DNA from: Pseudomonadota bacterium | GTDB taxonomy: Bacteria; Pseudomonadota; Gammaproteobacteria; Steroidobacterales; Steroidobacteraceae | NCBI GenBank assembly: GCA_021850555.1 | Contig: JAJZLX010000523.1 | Coordinates: 1 to 30,648 of the forward strand | DNA length: 30,648 bases | Direction of reading: 5' to 3' | Shown here: in pieces, positions 7,766 to 14,840 of the stretch | Layout: each line of letters starts with the position of its first letter | Position numbering within the stretch: the stretch's first letter is position 1 | Position numbers and translations under genes: made by a program | The notes under the pieces: model-generated | Told to the model about the DNA's origin: nothing | Database searches by the model: none | What the model saw: the letters and a program-made list of their open reading frames with translations, nothing else

Positions 7766-8399
7766 CTTCGTCACCCCGCAGATAGTCCAGGTAAAGAATC
7801 GAGGCCAGCATGAGATGTCCGACGCCAAAGGGGACGCCCATCTCCCAGGGAGCAAGAGCGTTGGGGCCATGACCCAGCGCCAGGCAGGTCATGCCGCAGC
7901 CCAGATACCAGACGCCCACGGCGACGGTCTGCTTGGGCAGAAAACGGCATGAAGAAAATACGCCGAGACTGAAGAGAATCTGCCACAGGCCCGGGAGCAT
8001 CCACAATTCCCCGTGTGCGAAGCGCAACAGCACGGCGGCGAGAAGGGCACCCGCGGCTACAGCGGGGACGAACGGCTCAACGGCGTTGCGCAGCATCTGC
8101 GACACGAGTCCGGCATGCATGCGCCGCGCCCGCGTGGCCGTCTCCATCGTGATCAACGACAACGCAAGCGCCGCGGTGAGGGCCCAAAGCGCCAGATAGC
8201 CGGCGACGTCAGGATGCGGCCCCGGAAGCCTGTACGACTGAATCCAGGCGCTCAAGAACGCCAGCAGCCCCGTCAACGCGAGCGAAGCGGGCCCGTAGCC
8301 GCGGAATGTGGTGCTGCGGGCCACCTGCCCGCGAATCGAAGTGATCTGCGCCAGAGCTTCGTGCACGTTCATCATGTGCGTTGACCGTGAGCTTTTCAT
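7758..8399 (-). CDS. Six-helix membrane protein of unknown function, partner of the winged-helix regulator
   Basis: A 213-aa hydrophobic protein. A short soluble start (MNVHEALAQITSIRGQVARS) precedes about six predicted membrane segments at roughly 36-55, 66-86, 108-127, 132-152, 158-176 and 188-205. It ends in a charged tail DYLRGDEDV. I do not recognise a catalytic or transport motif. Small proteins like this are often found directly in front of a HTH_34-type regulator, and here the genes overlap by 8 bp. The ATG at 8399 has GAGG nine bases upstream and starts about 23 nt after the predicted transcription start; an internal ATG pair at codons 9-10 is possible. A role as a membrane partner or sensor for the regulator is inference. 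Confidence 0.75.
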   Translation of the reverse strand: MKSSRSTHMMNVHEALAQITSIRGQVARSTTFRGYGPASLALTGLLAFLSAWIQSYRLPGPHPDVAGYLALWALTAALALSLITMETATRARRMHAGLVSQMLRNAVEPFVPAVAAGALLAAVLLRFAHGELWMLPGLWQILFSLGVFSSCRFLPKQTVAVGVWYLGCGMTCLALGHGPNALAPWEMGVPFGVGHLMLASILYLDYLRGDEDV

Positions 8400-8414
8400 G
8401 CTTGACGTCCTCAA

Positions 8415-8458
8415 ACTTTGCGTGGCAAAGTATAGCATGGAATCTCGCTCCTCGTCAG
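8415..8458 (-). promoter_or_regulatory. Sigma-70-like promoter with overlapping perfect palindromic operator
   Basis: On the minus strand a -35 CTGACG (8453-8458) and a -10 TATACT (8429-8434) are separated by 18 bp. A perfect inverted repeat ACTTTGC-GTG-GCAAAGT (8415-8431) overlaps the -10 and extends over the transcription start, about 16 bp before the ATG of the membrane-protein gene. A dimer bound there would block RNA polymerase. The winged-helix protein encoded downstream is the obvious candidate ligand; this assignment is inferred from position. Confidence 0.65.
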
Positions 8459-8643
8459 CGAGGGCTTTTTCGATAGCATATGACCGTGGATCGGGCTCAC
8501 CCGTGAAATTCAGAGGAACATTCACACCCCGCTGCGGTAATCCGTACGGTACGCTCACGCATGGAGGCCTCTCTCGGTGCATGCCCCCCGCGCGTCGAGA
8601 GCGCAGAGGCATACGCGGCAAATCCGGCCGCGGCCTGATAACA

Positions 8644-9309
8644 ATGTCCCGGCTCCTTTCCCCTATGACCACCTCTCTTTCGCTGGCCGCTCTGTATTCG
8701 GTGGTCCCGGCTCATGCCGCTTGCGCACTGAATGTCGAGCTCCTGCGCATCGGCGGGCAGTGCGCGCGGATCAAATATGACGTTCACGGCGCTGACCAGC
8801 AGATGAAGCATCTGCGCGCGCTCGAGAGACAGGCAGCGCAGCTCGTGCGCCGCCACCCCGGGCGAGCGAGGCCGCTGCTGTGGCAGGGAGTCATTGCCAG
8901 CGAGGAAGCCGCCAAGGCGGGTCTGCTCCACAAGCTCGACCATGCCAGCAAGGCACGGCGTCTGCTCGATGAGGCGAAGGCGATCAATCCGAATGCGGCA
9001 CACGGGGGCGTATGGTTGAGCCTGGGTGTCCTCTGCTATCGCGTCCCGGGATTCCCGATCGGATTCGGCAACGATTCCAAGGGCAACGCATGCCTGCGGC
9101 ACGCGCTGGCTCTCGATCCCGATGGACTGGACGGCAAATATTTCCACGGCGATTTTCTCTTTGAGCAGGGGCGGTATGTCAGGGCGCGAGCGGTACTCGA
9201 GCACGGCCTGAATGCCCCGGTCGATCCCCAGCGTCCGATCCGGGACAAGAGTCGCCGCCCCGAGATCCGAGCGCTCACAGCGAACATCGCCCGTAAGGAG
9301 AGCGAATAG
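8644..9309 (+). CDS. Exported tetratricopeptide-repeat-like protein
   Basis: A 221-aa protein with an N-terminal signal peptide (hydrophobic TTSLSLAALYSVVP, AHA cleavage near residue 25), so probably periplasmic. The mature part is alpha-helical, with TPR-like features: HPGRARPLLWQGVIASEEA, ARRLLDEAKAINPNAAHGG, ACLRHALALDPDGLDGKYFHGDFLFEQGRYVRARAVLEHGL. Such proteins act as binding scaffolds; no ligand can be named. The frame is open further upstream, but the ATG at 8644 gives a proper signal peptide. The ribosome binding site is weak, so the ATG at 8668 is an alternative. Its stop overlaps the next start (TAGTG), so it is co-translated with the methyltransferase. Confidence 0.75.
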   Translation: MSRLLSPMTTSLSLAALYSVVPAHAACALNVELLRIGGQCARIKYDVHGADQQMKHLRALERQAAQLVRRHPGRARPLLWQGVIASEEAAKAGLLHKLDHASKARRLLDEAKAINPNAAHGGVWLSLGVLCYRVPGFPIGFGNDSKGNACLRHALALDPDGLDGKYFHGDFLFEQGRYVRARAVLEHGLNAPVDPQRPIRDKSRRPEIRALTANIARKESE

Positions 9310-9959
9310 TGAGGGAGTCGGCGGTGTCCATCTCGAGATCGTTCGGGGGCCAGCTGAGGGACCCGCAAGGTTGGGGAGGGTGGCTCGCCGGGGCCGTGAT
9401 GCGATTCGCCAATGAGGAGTGCAATCGCCTGGCGGTGGAGACCCTGAGGGTCGAGCCTGGAGATACGGTGCTCGAGATCGGCTGTGGCCCGGGCCATGCG
9501 TTGGCGCTGCTTGCGGCAAGAGCGCCCCATGCGCTCATCCACGGGGTCGATCAGTCGGACCTGATGATATCGCAGGCGTCGGCGCGCAATCGCAAGGCCA
9601 TACGCGAAGGGCGCGTGAGGCTTCACCGGGGCGATTTCGCCCTTCTACCGATGAGCGATCAATCGGTGGACGCCATCCTGGCGGTCAACGTAGCCTACTT
9701 CTGGCAACGGGCCGACGTGACTCTGGGCGAGCTCCGCAGAGTCATGCGACCCGGCGCCCAGCTGGTCATTTACGTCACGGACCGCATGTCCATGCAAAAT
9801 TGGCGATTCGCCAGCTCCAAAACGCATGTGCATTGGGATGCGAGCACGCTGCGCGCCGCGCTACGGAGGGCCGGCTTCGGCGCCGGGGAGATCGAGGCCC
9901 TCAGCGTACGGCTGCGCGGAGGAATCCGCGGTTTGCTCGCCGTCGCGTGGATGGGGTGA
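9309..9959 (+). CDS. Class I SAM-dependent methyltransferase (UbiE/Methyltransf_11-like)
   Basis: A 216-aa cytoplasmic enzyme. Motif I VLEIGCGPGHALALLA (about 54-69) binds S-adenosylmethionine, the acidic end of strand 2 is GVDQSD, and post-motif sequences GDFALLPMSDQSVDAILAVNVAYFW and ELRRVMRPGAQLVIYV complete the fold. The substrate is unknown. Two GTG starts are plausible: 9309, which overlaps the previous stop and has AAGGAG 8 bp upstream, and 9324, which has GAGGGAG 6 bp upstream. I list the longer form. The link to the exported TPR protein by a 1-bp overlap indicates one transcript, but the functional connection is unclear. Confidence 0.82.
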   Translation: MRESAVSISRSFGGQLRDPQGWGGWLAGAVMRFANEECNRLAVETLRVEPGDTVLEIGCGPGHALALLAARAPHALIHGVDQSDLMISQASARNRKAIREGRVRLHRGDFALLPMSDQSVDAILAVNVAYFWQRADVTLGELRRVMRPGAQLVIYVTDRMSMQNWRFASSKTHVHWDASTLRAALRRAGFGAGEIEALSVRLRGGIRGLLAVAWMG

Positions 9960-10155
9960 ATTCCACCTGGTGTCTCCCGGTGCGTCGCTCAGCGTGGCGC
10001 TGCCGGCCATGGCGGGGAAACGGGTGGCCTCGGCGGGCGCAACTTCCCGAATTCCAGTGCCTCTGAAGGGTGTCGTGCGCACTCCGATCCGGCGGTAAAT
10101 TCGCACGGTCTGGCTGGACATCACCCCCGAAAGAGGTTGCCGCGGAAGACGCGCT

Positions 10156-10180
10156 GCCCGGCGGGCTCATGCCGGGCTTT
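10156..10180 (+). terminator. GC-rich hairpin with a short T tract, weak terminator candidate
   Basis: GCCCGGC (10156-10162) and GCCGGGC (10171-10177) can pair over an 8-nt loop and are followed by TTT. On the plus strand it would end the transcript of the methyltransferase, 200 bp after its stop. It overlaps the last codons of the convergent RpiR-type gene. The short T tract makes this weak. Confidence 0.3.
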
Positions 10181-11024
10181 CATGACTCACGATCTCGTCG
10201 ATCTTGTCGAAACCGACGAATTTGTCGCGCAGCTGGTGAATCGCCTCATAACGCTGCGCGCGCCCTTTGCATTGCTTGGCGACATCGACGAGCAGCAGCT
10301 CGAGCAGCAGCTGTGCCACTCCCACGCGCTCCCACGACGAATCGAAGTCGGTCTCCAGCAGCAATACATGCTCCGTGATCTCGCGCGCCCAATGGCAATA
10401 GACATCGGTGATGATGATCACCGGGATCTTGCGCGCCGAGGCCTCCTCGGCCAGCAGTCGAAAGTGCCTGGAGTAACGCCTGAAGTCGATGAGTACGATG
10501 CAGCACTTCGCATCCGAATCGAGCAGCGCGTCGATGTAGCCTCCGTCGCTGCCGTCGGCGAAGTAGCTGTACGGCCGCATCGTCTGAAGCGCGGACGCGA
10601 ATCCCAGCCCGATGAAGCGGCCCAGATGGAAGCTCGCAACATGGACACGCCGCGACGTCGCCAGCAGTGACACGATGGCTGGCCATTCCGGCCGCGACGG
10701 CAGGTGATGCACGCCCGTCAGCGCCTTCATCTTGCTCTCGAGCGGGGCGTTGTCGAACAACTTCCGGGTGATTTGGCGCGAGAGCATGCCGTTTTCCGGT
10801 GTGCCGGCTCTCAACGTCGTCTTGACTCCCCGAAGGTCTCCATAGCCCAGCTTTTTGATGAACCGACCGACCGTCATCGGGCTCACCCCGACCCGATCGG
10901 CGATCGATGCGGCCGTCTCGAACGGCAACTCCTCGATGTGCTGTAGAAAAAACGTCCCGAGCCGCCGCTCCGAGATGGTGAACTTCTTCCAGTTCTTCTT
11001 GATGACCGCTTCTATCGAAAGCAT
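10167..11024 (-). CDS. MurR/RpiR family transcriptional regulator with SIS domain
   Basis: A 285-aa protein with the two-domain layout of the family. The N-terminal HTH_6 region (about 1-75) includes FTISERRLGTFFLQH, ETAASIADRVGVSPMTVGRFIKKLGYGDL. A C-terminal SIS domain (about 110-245) has SLLATSRRVHVASFHLGRF, CCIVLIDFRRYSRHFRLLAEEA and KIPVIIITD, the last strand being typical of sugar-phosphate-isomerase folds. These regulators sense phosphorylated sugars or cell-wall sugars; some control amino-sugar or muropeptide use. It is divergent from the TonB receptor operon and is its likely controller. The ATG at 11024 gives a normal N-terminus; its ribosome binding site is poor (CCAGGG). Confidence 0.88.
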   Translation of the reverse strand: MLSIEAVIKKNWKKFTISERRLGTFFLQHIEELPFETAASIADRVGVSPMTVGRFIKKLGYGDLRGVKTTLRAGTPENGMLSRQITRKLFDNAPLESKMKALTGVHHLPSRPEWPAIVSLLATSRRVHVASFHLGRFIGLGFASALQTMRPYSYFADGSDGGYIDALLDSDAKCCIVLIDFRRYSRHFRLLAEEASARKIPVIIITDVYCHWAREITEHVLLLETDFDSSWERVGVAQLLLELLLVDVAKQCKGRAQRYEAIHQLRDKFVGFDKIDEIVSHESPA

Positions 11025-11160
11025 GACCCTGGTGCCCTCATGCCCCTAAATGCATTGTCGTCGCCGTTGTACGGGCAGGGCGCATTTCCCTTCATCTCCG
11101 GCGCGCAGTCAAGCTCTCCAGCGCGCCGACATGGGTCGGCGTGCCGTCCGCAATGGTAGA

Positions 11161-11200
11161 AAGATATCATCTTGTAATTTTGCTGCATTTTCACTACCAT
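11161..11200 (+). promoter_or_regulatory. Candidate promoter with palindrome AAGAT-ATC-ATCTT upstream of the TonB receptor operon
   Basis: The palindrome at 11161-11173 has 5-bp arms. It overlaps a possible -35 TTGTAA (11172-11177), followed after 17 bp by TACCAT (11195-11200) as a possible -10, each matching 4 of 6 consensus bases. It lies in the divergent space between the RpiR-type regulator and the receptor, in an AT-rich patch within otherwise GC-rich DNA. If correct, the leader is about 205 nt. Binding by the neighbouring regulator is inference. Confidence 0.35.
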
Positions 11201-11412
11201 CCGATCCCAGGGGGAAGTCTCTCCTTGGAGAAGGCTATGACAATAACGATCTGGCGACACGAGATTGCCAGCTTTTCGATAACCGCTGCTTCTGCGCGGG
11301 CCGCCACATTCGCCAGGCGTCGGGGGTGTGTCAATTCCGGGCCTGGCGGCCACCGCCGCCAATTCGCCTCATACGCTCAGGCTGGTGGCCCGGGGGCGCA
11401 GAGGGGTGACGT

Positions 11413-13644
11413 ATGCGGCTGATACATCCTCGGCGCTGCCTTCTGGCGGTGACAACCTTGGCGATCGCGGCGAGTCCGTTCGGCTTTCGCCCGGCCCATG
11501 CCGCCGACGCTGCGGGTGACAAGGCCGACACGGTGCTCAGGCTGAAGGAAGTGATCGTCACCGCCGAGAAGCGGCCCGAAAACATCCTGACGGTGCCGGA
11601 ATCGGTCACCCTCGTGAGCGGCGCGACGCTCCAGCAGCAGCATGCGACCAGTCTTTATGACATCTCCGCAAACGTGCCGGGACTGGAGATCAACACCGAA
11701 GGCACGCCCGGAGAAGACTCGATTACGCTTCGCGGGATCCCGCCGATCGGGGGGGCGGACACGGTATCGACCTACATCGATGGCGCGCCCCTGGGATCGA
11801 GTACGTTCTTGGCGAACGCTCCCTCGTATCAGTTGGACATCATGCCTTACGACCTCAAGGCTGTGCAGGTCCTGCGCGGTCCGCAGGGAACCTTGTACGG
11901 CGCCAGCGCCATGGGCGGCCTGCTCGAGTATCAGCTTCAACCGCCGGACAGCGAGAAGCTCTACGGGCAGATCGGTGGAGACGTGACGGACCTCGCCCAC
12001 GGGCGATCCGCCGGCGGCGGGGCCAGAGGCATGGTCAACATCCCGATCATCCATGGGAAGCTGGCGATGCGAGTAAGCGCGTTCTGGAACAGCACGCCGG
12101 GCTTCATCAACGATCCGGTGCGCCGTGTGCGCGGTGACAACGCGGCGCGTGAGATGGGCGGGCGCTTTGCCATCCGATGGACGCCGACCGCCAACCTCGC
12201 CATCGAGCTCGAGGCGATTCGTCAGCAGATATCAGCGGACGACTTTGCGGTGGTGGCGCTCGACCCGACCGGCTCACGGCCGCTGCTCGGCGGCCTCACC
12301 TCGAACTTCAACCTGCCTGAGCCGCAGCACAACACAGTCCAGTTCTACCTGGCATCCGTCAAATGGTCACTGCCGTGGGCGACACTCACCTCAGTGAGCA
12401 GCTACAGCGACATGCATTCCGTGCAGACTCAGGATGACTCTGCCGCGTTCCGCTCCTTCTTCCAGCTGCTTACGGGCGCCCCGGGGTACAGCGGGGTCAC
12501 CGCCGACATCGATGTGCGCAAGCCCACGGAAGAGCTCCGCATCGCCTCGAGGTCGGCCGGCCGGCTCAAGTGGATGGCGGGTGTATTTCTGACCACAGAG
12601 CGCGTGGTCATGCAGCAGCTGCAGACGGCACTCGGCCCGGACTTCCAGCCGAGCAGCTTGAATCCCATCTTTGCGGCCGCTCTTCCCCAGCGCTTCAGTG
12701 AAATGGCCGGATTCGGACATGTCGATCTGCGCATCCTCGGCGGCTGGCATGTCTCCGGTGGTGCTCGCTACAGCTATGACTTCCAGCACTTCGAGCAGAT
12801 CGTCTCGGGATCGCTTGCCTCGCTTCCCACGACCACGGGCTCGCAAGAGGACCACGTGGTCACGTACAGCGCCAGTACCCGGTACCAGTTCAAGCATGCG
12901 ACGGTTTATGGGCGCATTGCCACGGGATATCAGCCCGGCGGGCCCAACGTCACTCTCCCGGGGGTTCCGCCCACGGTTGGGCCCTCGAAGCTGATCGACC
13001 GGGAGGTGGGTGTCAAGCTCGAGACATTCCACGATCGTCTGAGGGGATCGCTGTCCGTGTTCAGGATGGACTGGACACGGATCCAGACAACCGCCACCAC
13101 GGCAAGCGGTCTCGGATACGAGCTCAACGGCGCAGGAGCACGCAGTCAGGGCGTGGAGGCCGAAGCCACCCTGCTGGCATTTCGCGGCCTGGTACTGCAC
13201 CTCAACGCTGCCTATACTAACGCCTACTTCGCCGGGCCGGCCCCGACACTGGGCCTTGTGGGGAGCGGCCCCGCGCTCCCCGAGGTGCCGCGCATCTCCG
13301 GTGGAGCGAGCGCCCGGTACACCTTCCTCGTTCCCGGGGCGCCCGGGTGGGTCGGCGATGCCGGCCTCACGGTCCGCTACGAAGGATCGCGCTCCTATGA
13401 CTTGTTCGAAGCGCCGGCACCTCCGGTGGTCTTCATTGAGAAGAGCTATGCCGCGCTCGGGCTCAGCCTGAATGTATCTCACGACCAGTGGACGTACGGG
13501 CTCTTTGCCAAGAACCTCCTGGACAAGCGGGCGTATGTGACCGACTCCCCGATGACCGATGCGCTGAGCGGATCCGTCTTGCAGGTGAACGCGGCGGTGC
13601 TGCAGCCCCGCCTCATCGGATTTTCGGTCGATCGCCGGTTTTAA
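11413..13644 (+). CDS. TonB-dependent outer-membrane receptor
   Basis: A 743-aa receptor that imports a scarce substrate across the outer membrane using TonB energy. A signal peptide ends at AHA (residue 30). A TonB-box-like KEVIVTAEKR lies at 45-54, and the plug domain (about 60-180) carries ITLRGIPPIGGADTVSTYID and the conserved LRGPQGTLYGASAMGGL (154-170). A beta-barrel follows, with the family ending GLFAKNLLDKRAY...IGFSVDRRF and a terminal Phe. It resembles the IroN/catecholate-annotated group used by many proteobacteria for non-iron substrates too. GAGGGGTG precedes the ATG. As first gene of an operon with a dipeptide epimerase, hydrolases and an amino-acid permease, it more likely imports a peptide or peptidoglycan fragment than a siderophore; that substrate call is inference. 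Confidence 0.92.
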   Translation: MRLIHPRRCLLAVTTLAIAASPFGFRPAHAADAAGDKADTVLRLKEVIVTAEKRPENILTVPESVTLVSGATLQQQHATSLYDISANVPGLEINTEGTPGEDSITLRGIPPIGGADTVSTYIDGAPLGSSTFLANAPSYQLDIMPYDLKAVQVLRGPQGTLYGASAMGGLLEYQLQPPDSEKLYGQIGGDVTDLAHGRSAGGGARGMVNIPIIHGKLAMRVSAFWNSTPGFINDPVRRVRGDNAAREMGGRFAIRWTPTANLAIELEAIRQQISADDFAVVALDPTGSRPLLGGLTSNFNLPEPQHNTVQFYLASVKWSLPWATLTSVSSYSDMHSVQTQDDSAAFRSFFQLLTGAPGYSGVTADIDVRKPTEELRIASRSAGRLKWMAGVFLTTERVVMQQLQTALGPDFQPSSLNPIFAAALPQRFSEMAGFGHVDLRILGGWHVSGGARYSYDFQHFEQIVSGSLASLPTTTGSQEDHVVTYSASTRYQFKHATVYGRIATGYQPGGPNVTLPGVPPTVGPSKLIDREVGVKLETFHDRLRGSLSVFRMDWTRIQTTATTASGLGYELNGAGARSQGVEAEATLLAFRGLVLHLNAAYTNAYFAGPAPTLGLVGSGPALPEVPRISGGASARYTFLVPGAPGWVGDAGLTVRYEGSRSYDLFEAPAPPVVFIEKSYAALGLSLNVSHDQWTYGLFAKNLLDKRAYVTDSPMTDALSGSVLQVNAAVLQPRLIGFSVDRRF

Positions 13645-13788
13645 CGCAGAGGTCCCGCCGCCGAGATCTTGCAGCGGAAATGAAGTCACCCCTCAACGGT
13701 CACGGACGATATCGCCTGAATCGGGTCTTGCCTCGAGCCGGTCATGCGAGCCGCATCCATGACTGAAATGATCGCTCCGATAGTCAAC

Positions 13789-13805
13789 CGCCCGGCAACC
13801 GGGCG
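13789..13805 (+). promoter_or_regulatory. Perfect 7-bp GC stem with CAA triloop between receptor and epimerase genes
   Basis: CGCCCGG (13789-13795), loop CAA, CCGGGCG (13799-13805) lies 24 bp before the epimerase start, in the only real gap (185 bp) of the operon. No U-run follows, so it is not a standard terminator. It could act as an mRNA processing or stability element that sets receptor and enzyme levels apart. The function is inference. Confidence 0.4.
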
Positions 13806-13829
13806 AATACCTCATACAGGATCGACTCC

Positions 13830-14840
13830 ATGTTGAAGATGACGATCACACCAGAGCGCTGGCCCACACGGAGCCCGTTTAGAATCTCCGGCTACACGTT
13901 TACGGACTGTGAAGTCATCGTCGTGGAGCTCTCCAGCGACGGGGTTTGCGGTCGCGGTGAGGCGGCCGGCGTGTACTATCACAAGGAGACGGTCGCCAGC
14001 ATGACAGCTCAGCTCGAGAGGGTCCGGGCCCGGATCGAAAGCGGCGCCTCCAGGCAGAGGCTCCGTGAGCTGCTGCCGGCCGGTGGAGCGCGCTGCGCGC
14101 TCGACTGCGCACTTTGGGATCTCGAGGCGAAGCAAAGCGGCGTGCCGGTGTTTCGCAAGGCGGGCTTGCATGCGTTGCACCCGCTCCAGACGACCTACAC
14201 GGTGAGCGCGGGTCCCGCTCCCCAGATGGCGGACATGGCTCTGTCATACCCGTCCGCGGCCCGCCTGAAGCTCAAATTGACGGGCGAAGAGGACGAGGCG
14301 CGCCTGCGGGCGGTGCGGTCGGTCAGGCCGGACGCCTGGATCGCGATCGACGCCAACCAGGGGTTTACGCGGCGAAGCCTCGAGGAGCTACTGCCGGTGC
14401 TGGTGGAATTGGACATCCAGCTCATCGAGCAGCCACTGCCGGTTGGTTGCGAGGCGCAGTTGCGCGGCCTGGACTCCCCGATCCCAATGGCGGCCGATGA
14501 AAGCATCCAGTCCCTGCGGGACGTCGATCGCGCGCAGGGACTCTTTCAGGTGGTGAACATCAAGCTCGATAAGTGCGGTGGCCTGACGGAAGCATTGGAC
14601 ATGGTCCGGGAAATCCGCCGGCTCGGAATGAAACCCATGGTGGGCTGCATGCAGGGCACCACGCTTTCGATCGCGCCGGCCTGTGTGGTCGGGGCGTTAT
14701 GCGAAATCGTAGATCTCGATGCGCCGATGTTTCTCACCAACGACAGGGTTCCGTCGGCCGTGTACCAGAATGGAACGGTGACCTGCCCGGCGAATTGGGG
14801 CTTCCCGTCCTCCGGCGCTCTCGCGGAGGTGACGGCATGA
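13830..14840 (+). CDS. Dipeptide epimerase of the enolase superfamily (muconate-lactonizing subgroup)
   Basis: A 336-aa cytoplasmic Mg2+ enzyme expected to epimerise one residue of a dipeptide, as in L-Ala-D/L-Glu epimerases that recycle murein peptides. Catalytic features are all visible: the K-x-K motif in RLKLKLTG (Lys147, Lys149), metal ligands Asp174 (IDANQGF), Glu200 (LIEQPLP) and Asp223 (AADES), and the opposing lysine in NIKLDKCGG (Lys245; Lys248 also near). The DLD at 295-297 matches the D-x-D motif that in dipeptide epimerases holds the substrate's free amino group, and separates this protein from muconate cycloisomerases. The preferred dipeptide cannot be read from sequence. ATG 13830 is used; an ATG three codons later is possible. 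The stop overlaps the next start (ATGA). Confidence 0.9.
   Translation: MLKMTITPERWPTRSPFRISGYTFTDCEVIVVELSSDGVCGRGEAAGVYYHKETVASMTAQLERVRARIESGASRQRLRELLPAGGARCALDCALWDLEAKQSGVPVFRKAGLHALHPLQTTYTVSAGPAPQMADMALSYPSAARLKLKLTGEEDEARLRAVRSVRPDAWIAIDANQGFTRRSLEELLPVLVELDIQLIEQPLPVGCEAQLRGLDSPIPMAADESIQSLRDVDRAQGLFQVVNIKLDKCGGLTEALDMVREIRRLGMKPMVGCMQGTTLSIAPACVVGALCEIVDLDAPMFLTNDRVPSAVYQNGTVTCPANWGFPSSGALAEVTA

Noticed and set aside
11413..13644. Receptor as a siderophore receptor
   Set aside because: The fold family includes siderophore receptors, but no Fur-like site or siderophore gene was seen, and operon partners handle peptides and amino acids.
12391..13689. 432-codon minus-strand open frame
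   Set aside because: It is antisense to the TonB receptor, which has signal peptide, plug and barrel-end signatures.
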